From Ypsolopha sequella (lineage: Eukaryota > Arthropoda > Insecta > Lepidoptera > Ypsolophidae): a stretch of DNA of 64,000 bases. The notes under the pieces are model-generated. The model worked only from the letters and a program-made list of their open reading frames with translations, was not told the origin of the DNA and made no database searches. Every line of letters starts with the position of its first letter. The stretch's first letter is position 1. A program made the translations under genes and the position numbers. This document shows, one piece after another, positions 44,590 to 56,376 of this stretch. The DNA is taken from the NCBI GenBank assembly GCA_934047225.1, contig OW203990.1:24097045-24161044 (forward strand), given 5' to 3'.

Positions 44590-44790
44590 TGTTTTCTTTG
44601 ATGATGATGATGTTAAGGTGGGATGCCTGTTGGGCACAGCTGGATGGTCGGCTCTCCATTAGGAGCTCTTCCATCAAATTCCCATTGCTTGAAGTTTTGG
44701 TATCCTAATGACCCCGGGGCGCTCCCTCCTCAAATCTTCCGCTTCTTTTAGCAAATCTTAGTACTCGAGATACTTGATTGTTTTCCTTAG
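44590..44790 (-). repeat. Dispersed repeat ending in GAT microsatellite (inverse of 2318)
   Basis: GATGATGATGATG, GGTGGGATGCCTG, GGATGGTCGGCTCTC, CCATTGCTTG, TCCTCAAATCTTCC and AGTACTCGAGATACTTGA mirror 2318-2545 in reverse complement. Confidence 0.55.
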
Positions 44791-44829
44791 AAATCATGTT
44801 GTAAAGTTCATACAATACATAAGGTAATA

Positions 44830-45084
44830 TTTAATCAACCGTCCGAATTCATACTGAAGACTTGGTAAGTGATCAGGAACAATGTTTAATAACCCTTCAG
44901 GTGCAATTAGAAAAAAAAAAAAATTTGCCCCCGTACTGCTCGTACTAGGAATTGTATTAAAACTAGTCTAGTTTGTAAAGAATCAACAGTTTTTTAGTTT
45001 TTTTTGAAACAAAGGATCATTTAAACTTGTTTCTGATCACTAACAGAGTCTCCAGTATGAATTTGGGCAGTTGAATAAATTTTA
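44830..45084. mobile_element. Palindromic MITE, 'AAGGTGAC' family, diverged copy
   Basis: TTTAATCAACCGTCCGAATT...ACTTGGTAAGTGATCAGGAA pairs with TGATCACTAACAGAG...CCAGTATGAATTTGGGCAGT. Ends eroded. Confidence 0.6.
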
Positions 45085-45109
45085 CCATGTATACATTCAT
45101 ATACTCACG

Positions 45110-45670
45110 CCTGTCTTTCAGAGGTGCAGCCAGAGACTACACATTTCCATCTGCTACGATCCTGACACACCACTTCCGCCTCTTCCACATCCATCAATCT
45201 GGTCATAGAAGCTCTTTTATTCCGGGTACTTTTGACATGGCCCTTCTTCAGTATGTCTCCAATTTCGAAAATTCTTTCTAGGGTGTACCTTCCACTTGCA
45301 TGCCATAAATTTCTTTCGTCACTCTACTTTCATTCATCCTCTCTACATGTTTAAACGACCGAAGCATTCCCTTTTTTATTATATTTCTACAACATCCTCT
45401 TTCAGGTCGCAACGATCCTGTATGTCGATATTTTTCCCTCTATCATTCAATGTTAAACCAGACATTTTCCATAAGGAATGCATTTCCACTGCATTCACTC
45501 TACTTTGATGTTTATTTTGCCATTCCGAACATTCACTACAATACATAAATTCTTGACAGGTTAATTTTAATTGTGGATTGGCAAAATCCCGACAGATCAG
45601 ACACGTAAATATTTGGCCAAACGTGACAGTAAAAAGCCAGGCGTCTGTCAACCCAATGCACGACAATAAA
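45110..45670 (-). pseudogene. RTE-type LINE C-terminal debris
   Basis: The minus strand reads VNAVEMHSLWKMSGLTLNDR, then GKNIDIQDRCDLKEDV (45379-45666), followed by MATCTTCC-rich tail sequence similar to 20560-20740 and 60770-61090. No intact frame. Confidence 0.55.
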
Positions 45671-45837
45671 AAATACAGAGGTGTGTCAGTAGGCTAACGA
45701 ACAATCCTGCTTCAGGAGAAATATTGGGTCATCCCTTCGAGACCTTTTTCATGTATGAGAGCATACCTGAACATTCAACTTTTCAGATCTGTAACACATT
45801 CTGTCTACGAGCTTGAGATCCATGACCCAGTGGTGTG

Positions 45838-46008
45838 CCTAGAACTGTTTGCTGAAAAAGCAATGAGAATGTCAAGTATGACTAGTAAAAACATAAAAGA
45901 TAAAAAAAAGACAACATTGAAAATTATAATGCAAAAATACCTGCTCTAGTCTAATATTCATGCAAGACAATTGCTTTTCCAGCAAAAAGTTCTCGGAATG
46001 CAGGCAGA
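45838..46008. mobile_element. MITE with CAGTGG termini (copy 2)
   Basis: CAGTGGTGTGCCTAGAACTG at the left and TTGCTTTTCCAGCAAAAAGT...CTCGGAATGCAGG at the right. Relative of 17116-17376. Confidence 0.5.
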
Positions 46009-46353
46009 TTGACATCAATAGGGTTCCATTTTGCATTTTGTGTATGGAAACCTAGCAAACAAAATGTGATAATTAATAATATGTAAGATCCTTTATTTGT
46101 TTTCATTTGAATAATTATTAAAAGATTTCATTTACTTGATTTTCTTTTTACTTATTAAAAATATGTGAAGTTGATAAAATACACACAGTTTGGTTTTATT
46201 GTTTACCTGTTGTATTACTGACCCGTAACATATTATTATAGTCTTGGATGTCGAGCTGAGAAATCCCAGAAATGGCTTTTTTAAGTTGGCAAGAACATTT
46301 CACTGAAGATATATATGTTTTGATGTTTCATCTAAAAATAAAAAGGGACAATG

Positions 46354-46515
46354 GTGTCGATTAGGCGCAACACAACCAACGTAACTAATTTGACAGGACT
46401 AACCATATTTTGAGCGTTCTGTCTTTGTCTTTTCAATACAGGAAGAAAAAGACAGAACGCTCAAATTAAGTTAAGTCCTGTCAAATAAGTTAAGTGGCGT
46501 TGCGCCAAATCGACA
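46354..46515. mobile_element. MITE, 'GTGTCGATTCGGCGCAACA' family (copy 2)
   Basis: GTGTCGATTAGGCGCAACAC...GAGCGTTCTGTCTTTGTC with complement AAGACAGAACGCTC...GCGCCAAATCGACAC. Confidence 0.75.
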
Positions 46516-46591
46516 CAAATGAATACCAACTTCAGATTAAAATAACATAACCAGAAGGAAAATGAACACTATTTGGAACACACTTGTTCAA

Positions 46592-46862
46592 GCGCGGATC
46601 CAGGGGGAGGTCATGGGGGTCATGACCCCCCCTGGGCCTAGGTCACCTCTTTTTTATCATACAGTCACAGAAGATGAAGACGATAATATGTAATTAAAGT
46701 TTAAACATACAAAAATTGTTTGCACTTTAAGACATGGGCGTGCAGGGTCTAGAGTAGCACCAGCCGTTCTGGGGATAAGCCGAAATTAATATTTTATTAT
46801 TATACGTTTGTTGGACCCTGTGTGTGACCCCCTCCTGGCTCACAGACTGGATCCGCCCTTGC
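46592..46862. mobile_element. Non-autonomous element with GGATCC-containing inverted ends
   Basis: CAAGCGCGGATCCAGGGGGA at the left is answered by CTGGATCCGCCCTTGCA at the right, with internal GGTCATGGGGGTCATGACCC. Same end type as 43194. Confidence 0.65.
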
Positions 46863-48811
46863 ACTTTTTCACTACCTATTCAAATGTAAAAACTTGTTAA
46901 GAGGCTTGCTCCGCTGGCCTCTTAATAGCTTGTTAAGTACTCATAAACCAATTGAAGATTGTTTTGGAAAAACAACCAATGTTACTTTTCTGACATTTTA
47001 TAGTAAGTAAATATCAAGATCAATCAGCCCACATCTACCAACCGTTGGGCATAAGTAAATAAAACCTTGTAAAATTAGTTACATGGGAAAATCCTTATTT
47101 ATGTTTTTTTATTAAACTTGCATATATGAAAATACTCAATTTTGTAAATAAAAAGTTAAAAAAATGTTGTTTATTTATTGGTTATTCTTCATAGAAACGT
47201 TAATGACATTGGTGGTTTTTCCGGAAGCACTCTGTTTTTGTAGCTACATTTTGAATGTACTTTGCAACCAGATGATTTTTGCTGATTCTAATATTAACAG
47301 ATTATTATATGTACAATAGAAAAAAAAAACAAATTCGAAAAAATTGGACATTGGTTGTTTATCCAAAACAGTCTTTAATTGTCATTACATATTAACCTAG
47401 CTGTAAGTTTTCCAAACAAAATACAATTTGAATATATTACCTACTTCAGTATTAGTGATCATCGTTCAATCGGTAGTTTTAGTATTTCCTCTGCTTAGGA
47501 GTCAGACATCCAACACAGCTACGACTGCTACATTATTAGTAAAAATTATAATTTTATTAAATAAACTAGATCTGTTAAAAACAACGGTACTAATTGTATG
47601 ATTAAGGTTGGCTGGAAGAAATCGCTTTAAGTGATAAGTCCGCCTTTGTACAAAATTATGTTTTCAATACTCTGTTTTCTTTTATATGTCTTTTGTGTAC
47701 AATAAAGTGTCAATTCATTCATTCATTCATTCATTCATTAAGTTGTGAAAATAAAGTATTTTTAATTTTTCACTAAGTGCTTGAGCCTGTTTCGAGGTGC
47801 AGAGTACAGATATAGAAAAACCAAAACATATGTAATTCTACTTACCAATAATTCAGCATTGCATGGAAATTCAGATAAAAGTAAATGGATTCACACTTAC
47901 AGTATATGAAATTAACGCAAACAGCTATTTGTCATTTTATCATATATTTAACACTTTTCACACATAAAACTAAGTCACAACACAAACATATAGGTTATGA
48001 TGAAAATGTTGTTACACTTACGATTAAAGCACTTAAATAAAGCAAATATGGGTATCAATATACAAGTTGCTTGTTTTTACACTAAAATAAGCATTAATTT
48101 TCATAATACCACGCAGTTTTTAACAAAATTCACATAACGTTTCACTTCAATACGCACAGTGTGTTCCGTTTTGATCGCGAATCAATCAATGGTTGGTACA
48201 TACATACAACATCCTCTTAACACTTAAAATACTTATAGATAAGTTTAAACAAACATAAATAAAACAAAAAGCTCTAAATATATTTCAGTCTTAAGTAGGT
48301 CACCCTTAATCAAGTAATATAAACATACTTATATGTTTCTGTTAGATGGATAAAACTAACATTATCCAGATTAAGCTAGCATTATCTAAATTTGCTAAAG
48401 AATTATCTCTCACGGCATCCACAGCATCATCTGAATAAACACCTACAATACTAAGTATTACTTACAGCTATGTTTAAACAAACATAAATAAAATGATACA
48501 CTCTAAATATATTTTCTAAATATCTCAAGTGGGTCGTCATCAATCAAGTAGATATATAAACATCTATGTTCCGGTTAATGTACGGGAGATGGATTTATAT
48601 GCATAGTATTTATTTTTACCTACCACTTGCTAAACAGTGAAGGAAAACATTGTAATGTTACGGGGAATTTTGAAATCAATCAGAAAAAAATTTAAAATCA
48701 GAAATATTTTGATAAATTTATTTCAAGTTTGTAATGCAATCTAATAGTAATGTATACAAATGCTTTCAATTGAGATAGCTTTTTTCATCTACCATGCATT
48801 AACCGTAGCAT

Positions 48812-49075
48812 ACAAGGTGAATTTGTAAACATCGTCCAAATTCATACTTGAGCCTTAGTAAGTGATCAGCATCATGAACCGATAACGATTTTTGTAAAAA
48901 TCATGAAATGAAATTTTGACTTCCCATAGTGATTCACTCAGGACTAGAGTGAATTACTATGGTAAGTCAAAATTTCATTATACGAATTTCACAAAAATTA
49001 TCATCGATTCATGATGCTGATCACTTACCAAGCCTCCAATATGAATTTGGACGATGGTCAAAAAGTCACCTTGTA
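48812..49075. mobile_element. Palindromic MITE, 'CAAGGTGACTTTTTGATC' family (copy 2)
   Basis: Very close to 9211-9474, including CCCATAGTGATTCACTCAGG and its complement. The two copies appear young. Confidence 0.8.
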
Positions 49076-49689
49076 TATGCCAAGTAAATATTAATTCCGA
49101 TGAAACTTTATTTATCATATCACTAATAGTAATGGTACAAACGAAATTCCTTGAAAATAAAATTTATATAGAAAAACTAAATAAAAGTTGAACCGTTTGA
49201 CTCTACAAAACACTTTTTCGCATATTTATTCACAGATTTGTGAAAACGGAAATGATCACCAATGTTTCGTTCAGTTTGATCGTCGAGCGACTCCCGCCTA
49301 GCATGCTCTTTTAAACGCGTCAGTTTTGTATATTCTAACCTGCTGTCAAAGTTAAGCGGGCGTCGGTGGGTGATCAAACTGAACACAGCCCTAAGTACTG
49401 ATGCAGTGGAAGCGCAAAACGGAATACTACCAGACACACACGCAATCTGTCAAAAGGCTTGGTTCGCGTTTGGTTTCTACAATAATCAATCGTGTACATA
49501 GATCATTTTGCAGCTATAATATAACATTAATTTTTATAACTTTAAACAAGATTCTTACAAATCTTACAATATACAAACAACTGAAACAACAAAGGACGTT
49601 TGATTGCGTGCATGGTTACTTAAGTATATACATACATACCTAGCTCCATAACTATTGTCTTCTTTGTAAAAAGAGTTTCCATTGTGATT

Positions 49690-50045
49690 ATATTTTCTTT
49701 GCAACCATCCATCAGCCTAGTTCGTCCACTACTGGACATAGGTCTTTCCAGGATTTCGCCATTCTTGGCGGTCCTACTGGAAGAAATGCCCCATACTCAC
49801 ACACACTGGGCAGGCGGGTTGGTGATCGCGGTGCCGAAATCGTTGTTGACGCCGCTACCCGTCACCAGTCAGTTTTATACAATAAGGACCGGCAATTTGG
49901 GATGGATATACTGCCATCAATCGGTTCCAGGCATGGTGGGCCACTCGGTTTTGTACTTGTTTGAGAGCTGTCATCTTACTCTCCGCTGAAGAACTTCGGG
50001 GGTGGGTTTGCGAGTGGTACCTACCTCTACAGCTCTACCACCTAT
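49690..50045 (-). repeat. GATGGATGG-type retroelement end, reverse orientation
   Basis: CCATCCATCAGCCTAGTTCG, CACTACTGGACATAGG, GGGCAGGCGGGTTGGTGA and TCAATCGGTTCCAGGCATGG are the complement of 1130-1465. Further pieces lie at 54890-55045 and 57425-57605. Confidence 0.65.
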
Positions 50046-51506
50046 TAGTTTAACGAGATCTAATAGAAATATTTTATCTAACATTTAATATTGTATACCT
50101 ACCGACCGCCTATATTGTGGTCCAAGTATTTGTTTAAGTAATCGACAAACAATCCGATGGTCTTGGGGTTCAAATTCCAAGTGACAGTGCTAAACTTTTC
50201 AAGAGGCATTTTTTTTTTGTTTATTTTTCAATATTGCAATGATTTCTGAAGATTCTGTTTGATAAAAGTGTGCGTTATATTCTAGGAAGAAGTACTTTTT
50301 TATGTAGGTATGTTGTACTGTTGATACGACAGTCCTCTTTTTTTGAAACCAGTTTTAAGAACATAATATTTTTAGTTATTAAATATTAGTTTTAAGTAAT
50401 TTATATATTAGATATTATTTTTGTATAAGGGATCTAAATTGTCTGCAATATAGTGTTTATTATTATGTCACGGGCCCATAAGGACCCGGCCGTTTGAAAA
50501 GCATTCATGGGGCCGAAGCCAAAATTGAAGAGGCCTTTGGTACCATTTAATCTAAAGGTGAGATGGCCGCATCTATGGAGGCCTCTCCTTCAATGTATCA
50601 TAGAGAAACACTAACGGACAGTCCCCCACAGTTGCCAAACTATTGCCAGGAAGGAAGCGACTTGGAGTGGGCTATAAGGATGGGATGCTAAGTGGACCGG
50701 ATATCAGGGCTATGGAGTGAGACAACGGACATCTGCATCAAAAATATCTCACAAATTTAAGTTTGGCAGACGGTGACTTGCTGCTTGATAACTACCCAGC
50801 AGGATAGTTATTATTGCTAGATTTTTCAAACAAGGAAGAATAAATTATGGTTTTGCGATAACTTTTAATCTCTACTGTAAATTTCGTATGAAAATATGCG
50901 TCTCCTTCTTTCAAAAGCATTACGTAATAAACGTTCCTTGTTTAACTATGACGTCAGATATGTTCCATCTTTAGGTTCTTCCATAAAAGTCTGTTTTAAT
51001 GTAAAATAAAAATGAAACCATTTAAACAATGACATTCTATAAATGTCATTGCATTTAAATAAATACAATAAAAAGAAAAAAAAACAAACTCATGATGTAC
51101 TATCTTATCACATTACAACTGCAATAAGAGTGAGAAGAAAGGGTAGCTATTATAGCTATATGGAAAATAAGCTTGTTTAAAAAATATTATTGATGCCATT
51201 CAGACAAAAGGACTACTTGCGCGTAACTAAAAATACTGAATGTTCCGATGGAAAAACTGAAAGCTCCAAAAACTAATTACAATACAACGATTGCTGAATT
51301 GATACCGAAAATTAAAGGTCATATTTTTTTTGGAAGTATAATTATTTTTAAGTTCAGCTTACTCTTTAAGTGTTGATTTAACTAAAACGTCAAATAGAAA
51401 TACTGTCTTGAATTTCTGAATGACATCATATCTCGGACAAAGAAGAACCATGGACTTAGGATATACTGGCCATTGGCCTCATGATTTTGTTTTTCTTTAT
51501 TGTATT

Positions 51507-52151
51507 TATTTAAATGGTTTAGATGAAGTTTTAGAAGAAGTCGATTCCACACAATTTCTAGGAATCACTATTGACAATCATTGTAGCTGGAAGCCACACA
51601 TTGAATACGTCTGTAAAAGAATTAATAGGTTTATATTTGCGTTAAAAAGAATAAAACAGGTCGTGTCATTTAATGCTGCAATGAATGTTTACTATGGACA
51701 CGTAGAATCAATTCTGAGATATGGAGTTATAATGTGGGGTAGATCTGTAGATATGGAAAAGATGTTTAAAAAACAAAAAAAATGTGTTAGAGTTCTTTGT
51801 AATGCAGGCTATAGAGACACTTGTAAACCCCTTTTTAGAAAACTTAAAATTTTACCCTTGCCGTGTCTTTATTTACTTGAGATTTGTATATTTGTAAAGA
51901 AAAATCTGCATTTATTTAAAAAAAGAAGTGATGTGCAATATAAATTTACTCGTCGTCGTAACCATAAATTATATCTACCAAGATCCAATCTTACTTTATT
52001 TGATAACAATGTATATTATATGTGTGTAAAGATTTATAATAAGTTATCAGACGACATTAAAAGTTTACCCGTCACTTTATTTAAGAAGAAAACTAAAGAA
52101 TATTTCTCTGATCATTGTTTCTACTCTGTACAAGCATATCTTGACATGTAA
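51507..52151 (+). CDS. 5'-truncated LINE ORF2, C-terminal region (jockey-like)
   Basis: The frame reads LNGLDEVLEEVDSTQFLGIT, then IDNHCSWKPHIEYVCKRINR, YGHVESILRYGVIMWG and QKKCVRVLCNAGYRDTCKPL, ending at the stop at 52149. This is the thumb and post-RT part of an insect jockey-type non-LTR retrotransposon. The catalytic palm (FADD) is absent, so it is a dead 5'-truncated copy. An AT-rich 3' UTR follows to a TTACTTACTTACTACTTACT tail at about 52423-52442. The frame is intact over about 215 codons, so the insertion is recent. Confidence 0.78.
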   Translation, partial: YLNGLDEVLEEVDSTQFLGITIDNHCSWKPHIEYVCKRINRFIFALKRIKQVVSFNAAMNVYYGHVESILRYGVIMWGRSVDMEKMFKKQKKCVRVLCNAGYRDTCKPLFRKLKILPLPCLYLLEICIFVKKNLHLFKKRSDVQYKFTRRRNHKLYLPRSNLTLFDNNVYYMCVKIYNKLSDDIKSLPVTLFKKKTKEYFSDHCFYSVQAYLDM

Positions 52152-52442
52152 TTTAGACATAATATTTATACCAATTATTGTATATAATATGATCGTACAA
52201 TGATAATGTTTTTTTTTTTGTTTTCTATGACATTGTATTGTAAAAATTTGTTTTTCATTGTATTTGTCTTTTAACTCTGTAGTATTTTGTTCTGTATATA
52301 TATATATTTTTTTTTTGTTTTAAAATATTCTTAATATTTGCACACCATGTTATGGTTGAATTTGCTGGAATTGTTTCTTTTAAGCCAACTTTGTAACCAA
52401 ATTCTTACGCAAATAAATAAATTACTTACTTACTACTTACTT
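52152..52442 (+). mobile_element. LINE 3' UTR and TTAC-repeat tail
   Basis: AT-rich sequence with a TATATATATA run, then AAATAAATAAATTACTTACT. The tandem TTAC tail marks the 3' end of the insertion. Confidence 0.65.
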
Positions 52443-52939
52443 TAATTTTTATTTTATATCAAAACCTTAGAATAAGGTTATTCTGAGATCAAAACAGACT
52501 TTTATAAGCATCATCGGAAGTCATATAAAATGAAATATATAATTATAGGTATATTACATAAATGATTATATTTCATATTCCAATAGTCTGGTACGTTTGA
52601 TAAATAAAAGTCTCGTTTTGTGGTTAAAAGTTTATTCAGGGAGTGATTCCAAGGTGAGCCAACTCCAGCAATTTTAATTTGTTATGTGCGTATGACGTGT
52701 CGAAACAAAAACTTTGGGATTAATATTAGATGAAAATTTAACCAGCTAGTCTAGCATAGCAATCCATATCGAGCGTGATACAGTGCTCTCTCTCACTCTG
52801 TTTATCTACTTCGAGAGGGTAGACATGTTGTATCGAGCAGTTAAAGCTATGTTATGTCACTATTACGTTACCGAATTACACTTTGGAGTAATGCCCTTGC
52901 CCTTGATATTGAGTTTTGGTTGCACAAAAAAAATGTATT

Positions 52940-53027
52940 CGCGGCATCTGCAATATTGCCCCCATGAATCTGTGGGGGCAATATTGCAGATGCCGCGAAT
53001 CTGCAATATTGCCCCCACAGATTCATG
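52940..53027. repeat. Compact palindrome repeated as a half unit
   Basis: CGCGGCATCTGCAATATTGC, CCCCA, TGAATC, TGGGGG, CAATATTGCAGATGCCGCG is a near-perfect palindrome (52940-52997). It is followed at once by AATCTGCAATATTGCCCCCA and CAGATTCATG, a third copy of the arm. It could form alternative hairpins. Confidence 0.8.
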
Positions 53028-53092
53028 TAGGGCCCACTTTGCTCGAGTCTCTACATTTATGAAATAGCATGTTTCGTAACAATCTGATACCT

Positions 53093-54785
53093 AACGGACA
53101 AGTATAGTTTCAATACCCGTTATCCTAATACATTAAATACACTACAATGTAGAACAGATTTTTGCCATTGAAATACATATTTTATGCTAATAAAAATGTT
53201 CAACAAGTTACAAGTTACCTTTAAGGCCTACTCACTTATGTAAGAAAAAGCTTTTTAGTTATATAAAATGTTTTTATTATGGCCCTTAGACTTAATGAGA
53301 TTATTATGTGATAATAATGTAAACTTAAGGCTAAAAGTCAGTCGTTCGATACAAGGTGCACAACTTAACTTTGTTTTTCTTGCAATTCATGCCAATAGTT
53401 CAGTATAAGTAAGGTTCATGAATCAACAGTTAGAAATAAAAACACACAATTAGACACTATTTTGTCCAAACAAACTTAAAATAGCATTTCATTAATAGCG
53501 TTTTGACAAAATCATGGCCAATTGCACATTAATTTTCAAGCTGTTGATTCATAAACCTTACTTATACGGAACTATTGGCGTGAATTGCCATAGACAAATA
53601 ACTTTTCACTTTTTAATAAGAAATACAAAGTTAAGTTATGCACTTTGTACCAAGCGACTGCCGTTTAACCTTAAGTTAAGTTGCTTATGAGATAGAGATA
53701 AAAGATAAAATAACTTTATTCAAAGGACAACAAACATCAAATAAATCACAAAAAAAGATTGTTACATATAGGTGGGTACACTGAAAACTTATATAATTCA
53801 TACAATTATCTGACGTTCCTCAAACTAAGACAAGCTTGATTATAAGTCATAATATTATGAATACCTACATGTTGCTTACCTGCTCTAATATTGCATAATC
53901 TTAAATTACTACAGTTGTAGATTTATGAAGGCCTAATTTTGCATGCCTAATTTCGGCAAATGTGCTGAACTGTATAACTCGTAGAAGTTAACTCGGCACC
54001 TCAGTTTACCCGCAAACGTAGGCAGAGACCTAGCGGAAGGGGGTTTTCGGGTGCTGAGTTAACTTCTGCGAGTTATAATCCTTATGTCTAACAACTTACT
54101 TACCGCAATTGAAGCAAATAAATTATTTTTATCTTTATCTTTTATTCCTAAGTGTGAGTTCAGACAAGCAGAAATTTAAACATAGGAGTTATGAATAAAG
54201 TAATTGAACGACAATGAAAATTCATAGTTACAAACTAGATAGAGTGAGTTTGTTATTATAATAACCCGATTTTCCAAATTTTATTGTTCTGCGATCCGAC
54301 AAATAATTGTAGAGTTGCCGTATCGTTGGCGAGTGAACTCCTTTTATTTTAGCAAGCTCTGATAAAATTGCTTTGGGTTTTAAGCGCAAGTCAAGCAATT
54401 TGTTGATTTCCTCTTTTGTTTTCTCGTGAATGCCATAATTATCTCGGGTGCCAATAGCATCATGATTATGTTCTGAGTCAGTTTGATACACATTTACCTT
54501 ATCGTCATCATTGACAAATAACAAACAAAGCTCCGCGTCGCACTGCGGCCCTCTCCTTTTAACTTTATTGCATCGATAGAACCTTTTCTGACCATCTTCA
54601 GTGGCACGTGTGTAATTCCGCGACCAGGTACATTCTGATTTTACGAAATTTTCAGCCTCTTCGTCATTAGAATATTGTTTTAAAAAGGTCCAATTTTTGG
54701 TCTTCTTTTGCTTTTTAGGTACTAAAAATAAACAAAATTTAATTTATCATCCACAACATCGAACACTAGGTACGCGAGTCTGACT
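53093..54785. repeat. Segmental duplication block A (carries exon 54721)
   Basis: Begins ACGGACAAGTATAGTTTCAA and runs through ACAATGTAGAACAGATTTTT, ACCTAGCGGAAGGGGGTTTT and GAGTGAGTTTGTTATTATAA into the coding exon. The order is conserved in block B (55050-56376) and block C (57980-58985). A foldback (53340-53660) is an insertion specific to A. Confidence 0.75.
54228..54721 (-). CDS. mod(mdg4): Alternative terminal exon, MULE-type FLYWCH-like zinc domain (copy A)
   Basis: Minus-strand acceptor TTTTGTTTATTTTTAG, bases TA, then 163 codons. Residues: KKQKKTKNWTFLKQYSNDEE, CTWSRNYTRATEDGQKRFYR, Y48-x-C50, C60 (RRGPQCDAEL), H84-N-H86, then a helical tail EKTKEEINKLLDLRLKPKAI and PTIRQLYNYLSDRR. 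The 'WSRNYT..T..G...YRCN..K.RGPQCDA' type finger is that of arthropod Mutator-like transposases, a branch of the WRKY-GCM/FLYWCH fold. There is no start codon near the acceptor, supporting splicing from upstream. 3' end differs from copy B (YYNNKLTLSSL against VL). Confidence 0.77.
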
Positions 54786-55049
54786 CGCAGTTGGCCGGTT
54801 TTTACTAATGCATCCATTTGTATGATGTCTTAACAAATATACCTCTTTTCTGACAAAACACAACGAAGTAAAAGATTAACAACTAACAAAACTGCCCGTC
54901 ACCAGTCTGTTTTATATAAGAGCCGACAATCGGGGATGGATATACTGCCATCAATCGGTCCCAGGTAAGGTGGGCCACTCGGTTTTGTGCCTGTTTAAGA
55001 CCTGTCATCTTACTCTCCACTGAAAAACTTCGAGGGTGGGCTTGCGATT

Positions 55050-56376
55050 ACAATGTAGAACAGATTTTTGCCATTGAAATACATATTTTATGCAAATTAT
55101 AATGTTCAACAAGTTACCTAATACCCTTAAGGTCTACTCATTTATGCAAGAAAAAGCTTTTTAGTTACATACAATGTTTTTATTATGGACCTTAGACTTA
55201 ATGAGATTATTATGTGATAATAATAAAAACTTAATGTTAAACGTCAGTCGTTCGATACAAAATGCACAACTTAACTTAACTTTGTATTTCTATGAGATAG
55301 AGATAAAGAGATAAAAGTACTTTATTCAAAGGCAAAAACCAATTATTTTTATTCAAAAAAGATTGTTACAGTAGGTGGGTACACTGATAAATAATTCATA
55401 CGATCATCTGACGGTCCTCAAACTAAGACAAGCTTCATTATAAATCATAATATTATGAATACCTAAATGTTGCTTACCTGCTCTAATCTTGTTTAATCTT
55501 AAATAACTACAGTTGTAGATTTATGAAGGCCTAATTTTGCATGCCTAATTGGGCAAATTGTGCTGAACTATACAACTCGTAGAAGTTAACTCAGCACTTC
55601 AGTGTAACCGCAAACGTAGGCAGAGACCTAGCGGAAGGGGGTTTTCGGGTGCTGAGTTAACTTCTGCGAGTTGTAACTCTTATGTCATACGAACCGCAAT
55701 TTAAGCAAATAAATTAGTTTTATCTTTATCTTTTATTCCTAAGTTTAAGTTCAGACATACAGAAATTTAAACATAGGAGGTATAAATAAAGTAATTGAAC
55801 GACAATGAAAATTCACACAGACTAGCTAGAGTGAGTTTGTTATTATAACACCGATTTTCCAAATTTTATTGTTCTGCGATCCGACAAATAATTGTAGAGT
55901 TGCCTTTTCGTTGGTGAGTGTATTCCTTTTATTTTAGCAAGCTCTGATAAAATTGCTCTGGGTTTTAAGCGCAAGTCAAGCAATTTGTTGATTTCCTCTT
56001 TTGTTTTCTCGTGAATGCCATAATTATCTCGGGTGCCAATAGCATCATGATTATGTTCTGAGTCAGTTTGATATACATTTACCTTATCGTCATCATTGAC
56101 AAATAACAAACAAAGCTCCGCGTCGCACTGCGGCCCTCTCTTTTTAACTTTATTGCAGCGATAGAACCTTTTCTGACCATCTTTAGTGGCATTTGTGTAA
56201 TTCCGCGACCAGGTACATTCTGATTTTACGAAGTTTTCAGCCTTTTTCTCGTTAGAATATTGTTTTAAAAAGGTCCAATTTTTGGTCTTCTTTTGCTTTT
56301 TGGGCACTAAAAAAGACAAAATTAAATTTATCATCCACAATATGGAATCCTAGGTATGCGAGTCTGACTCACATTT
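55050..56376. repeat. Segmental duplication block B (carries exon 56306)
   Basis: Collinear with block A, including the CGTAGGCAGAGACCTAGCGG palindromic piece and the coding exon, through to the AGTCTGACTC repeat at its end. It lacks the foldback insertion present in A. Preceded by a GATGGATGG-type fragment (54890-55045). Confidence 0.75.
55843..56306 (-). CDS. mod(mdg4): Alternative terminal exon, MULE-type FLYWCH-like zinc domain (copy B)
   Basis: Minus-strand acceptor AATTTTGTCTTTTTTAG, bases TG, then 153 codons. It differs from copy A by a few substitutions (NEKKAE for NDEEAE, NATKDG for RATEDG, VKKRG for VKRRG, GIHSPTK for GVHSPTI). All ligands are kept (Y48-x-C50, C60, H84-x-H86), and both frames are intact, which suggests selection or very recent duplication. 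A possible upstream in-frame ATG lies on the intron side and is ignored because copy A has none. Confidence 0.77.

Larger units (their letters stand above)
41466..51419. other. 10-kb stretch with no supported exon
   Basis: Between the transposase and the LINE at 51507 I find no in-phase FLYWCH or other domain on either strand. It is a transposon graveyard: elements are listed separately at 41711, 42701, 42834, 43194, 44590, 44830, 45110, 45838, 46354, 46592, 48812 and 49690. An (ATTC)n run lies at 47716-47740. A less AT-rich segment at 50465-50830 is unassigned. Confidence 0.5.

Noticed and set aside
41466..51419. Further exons in the 10-kb gap
   Set aside because: I looked for aromatic-x-C ... 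C ... H-x-H after an AG acceptor on both strands by eye and found none, but a profile search could reveal degenerate ones.
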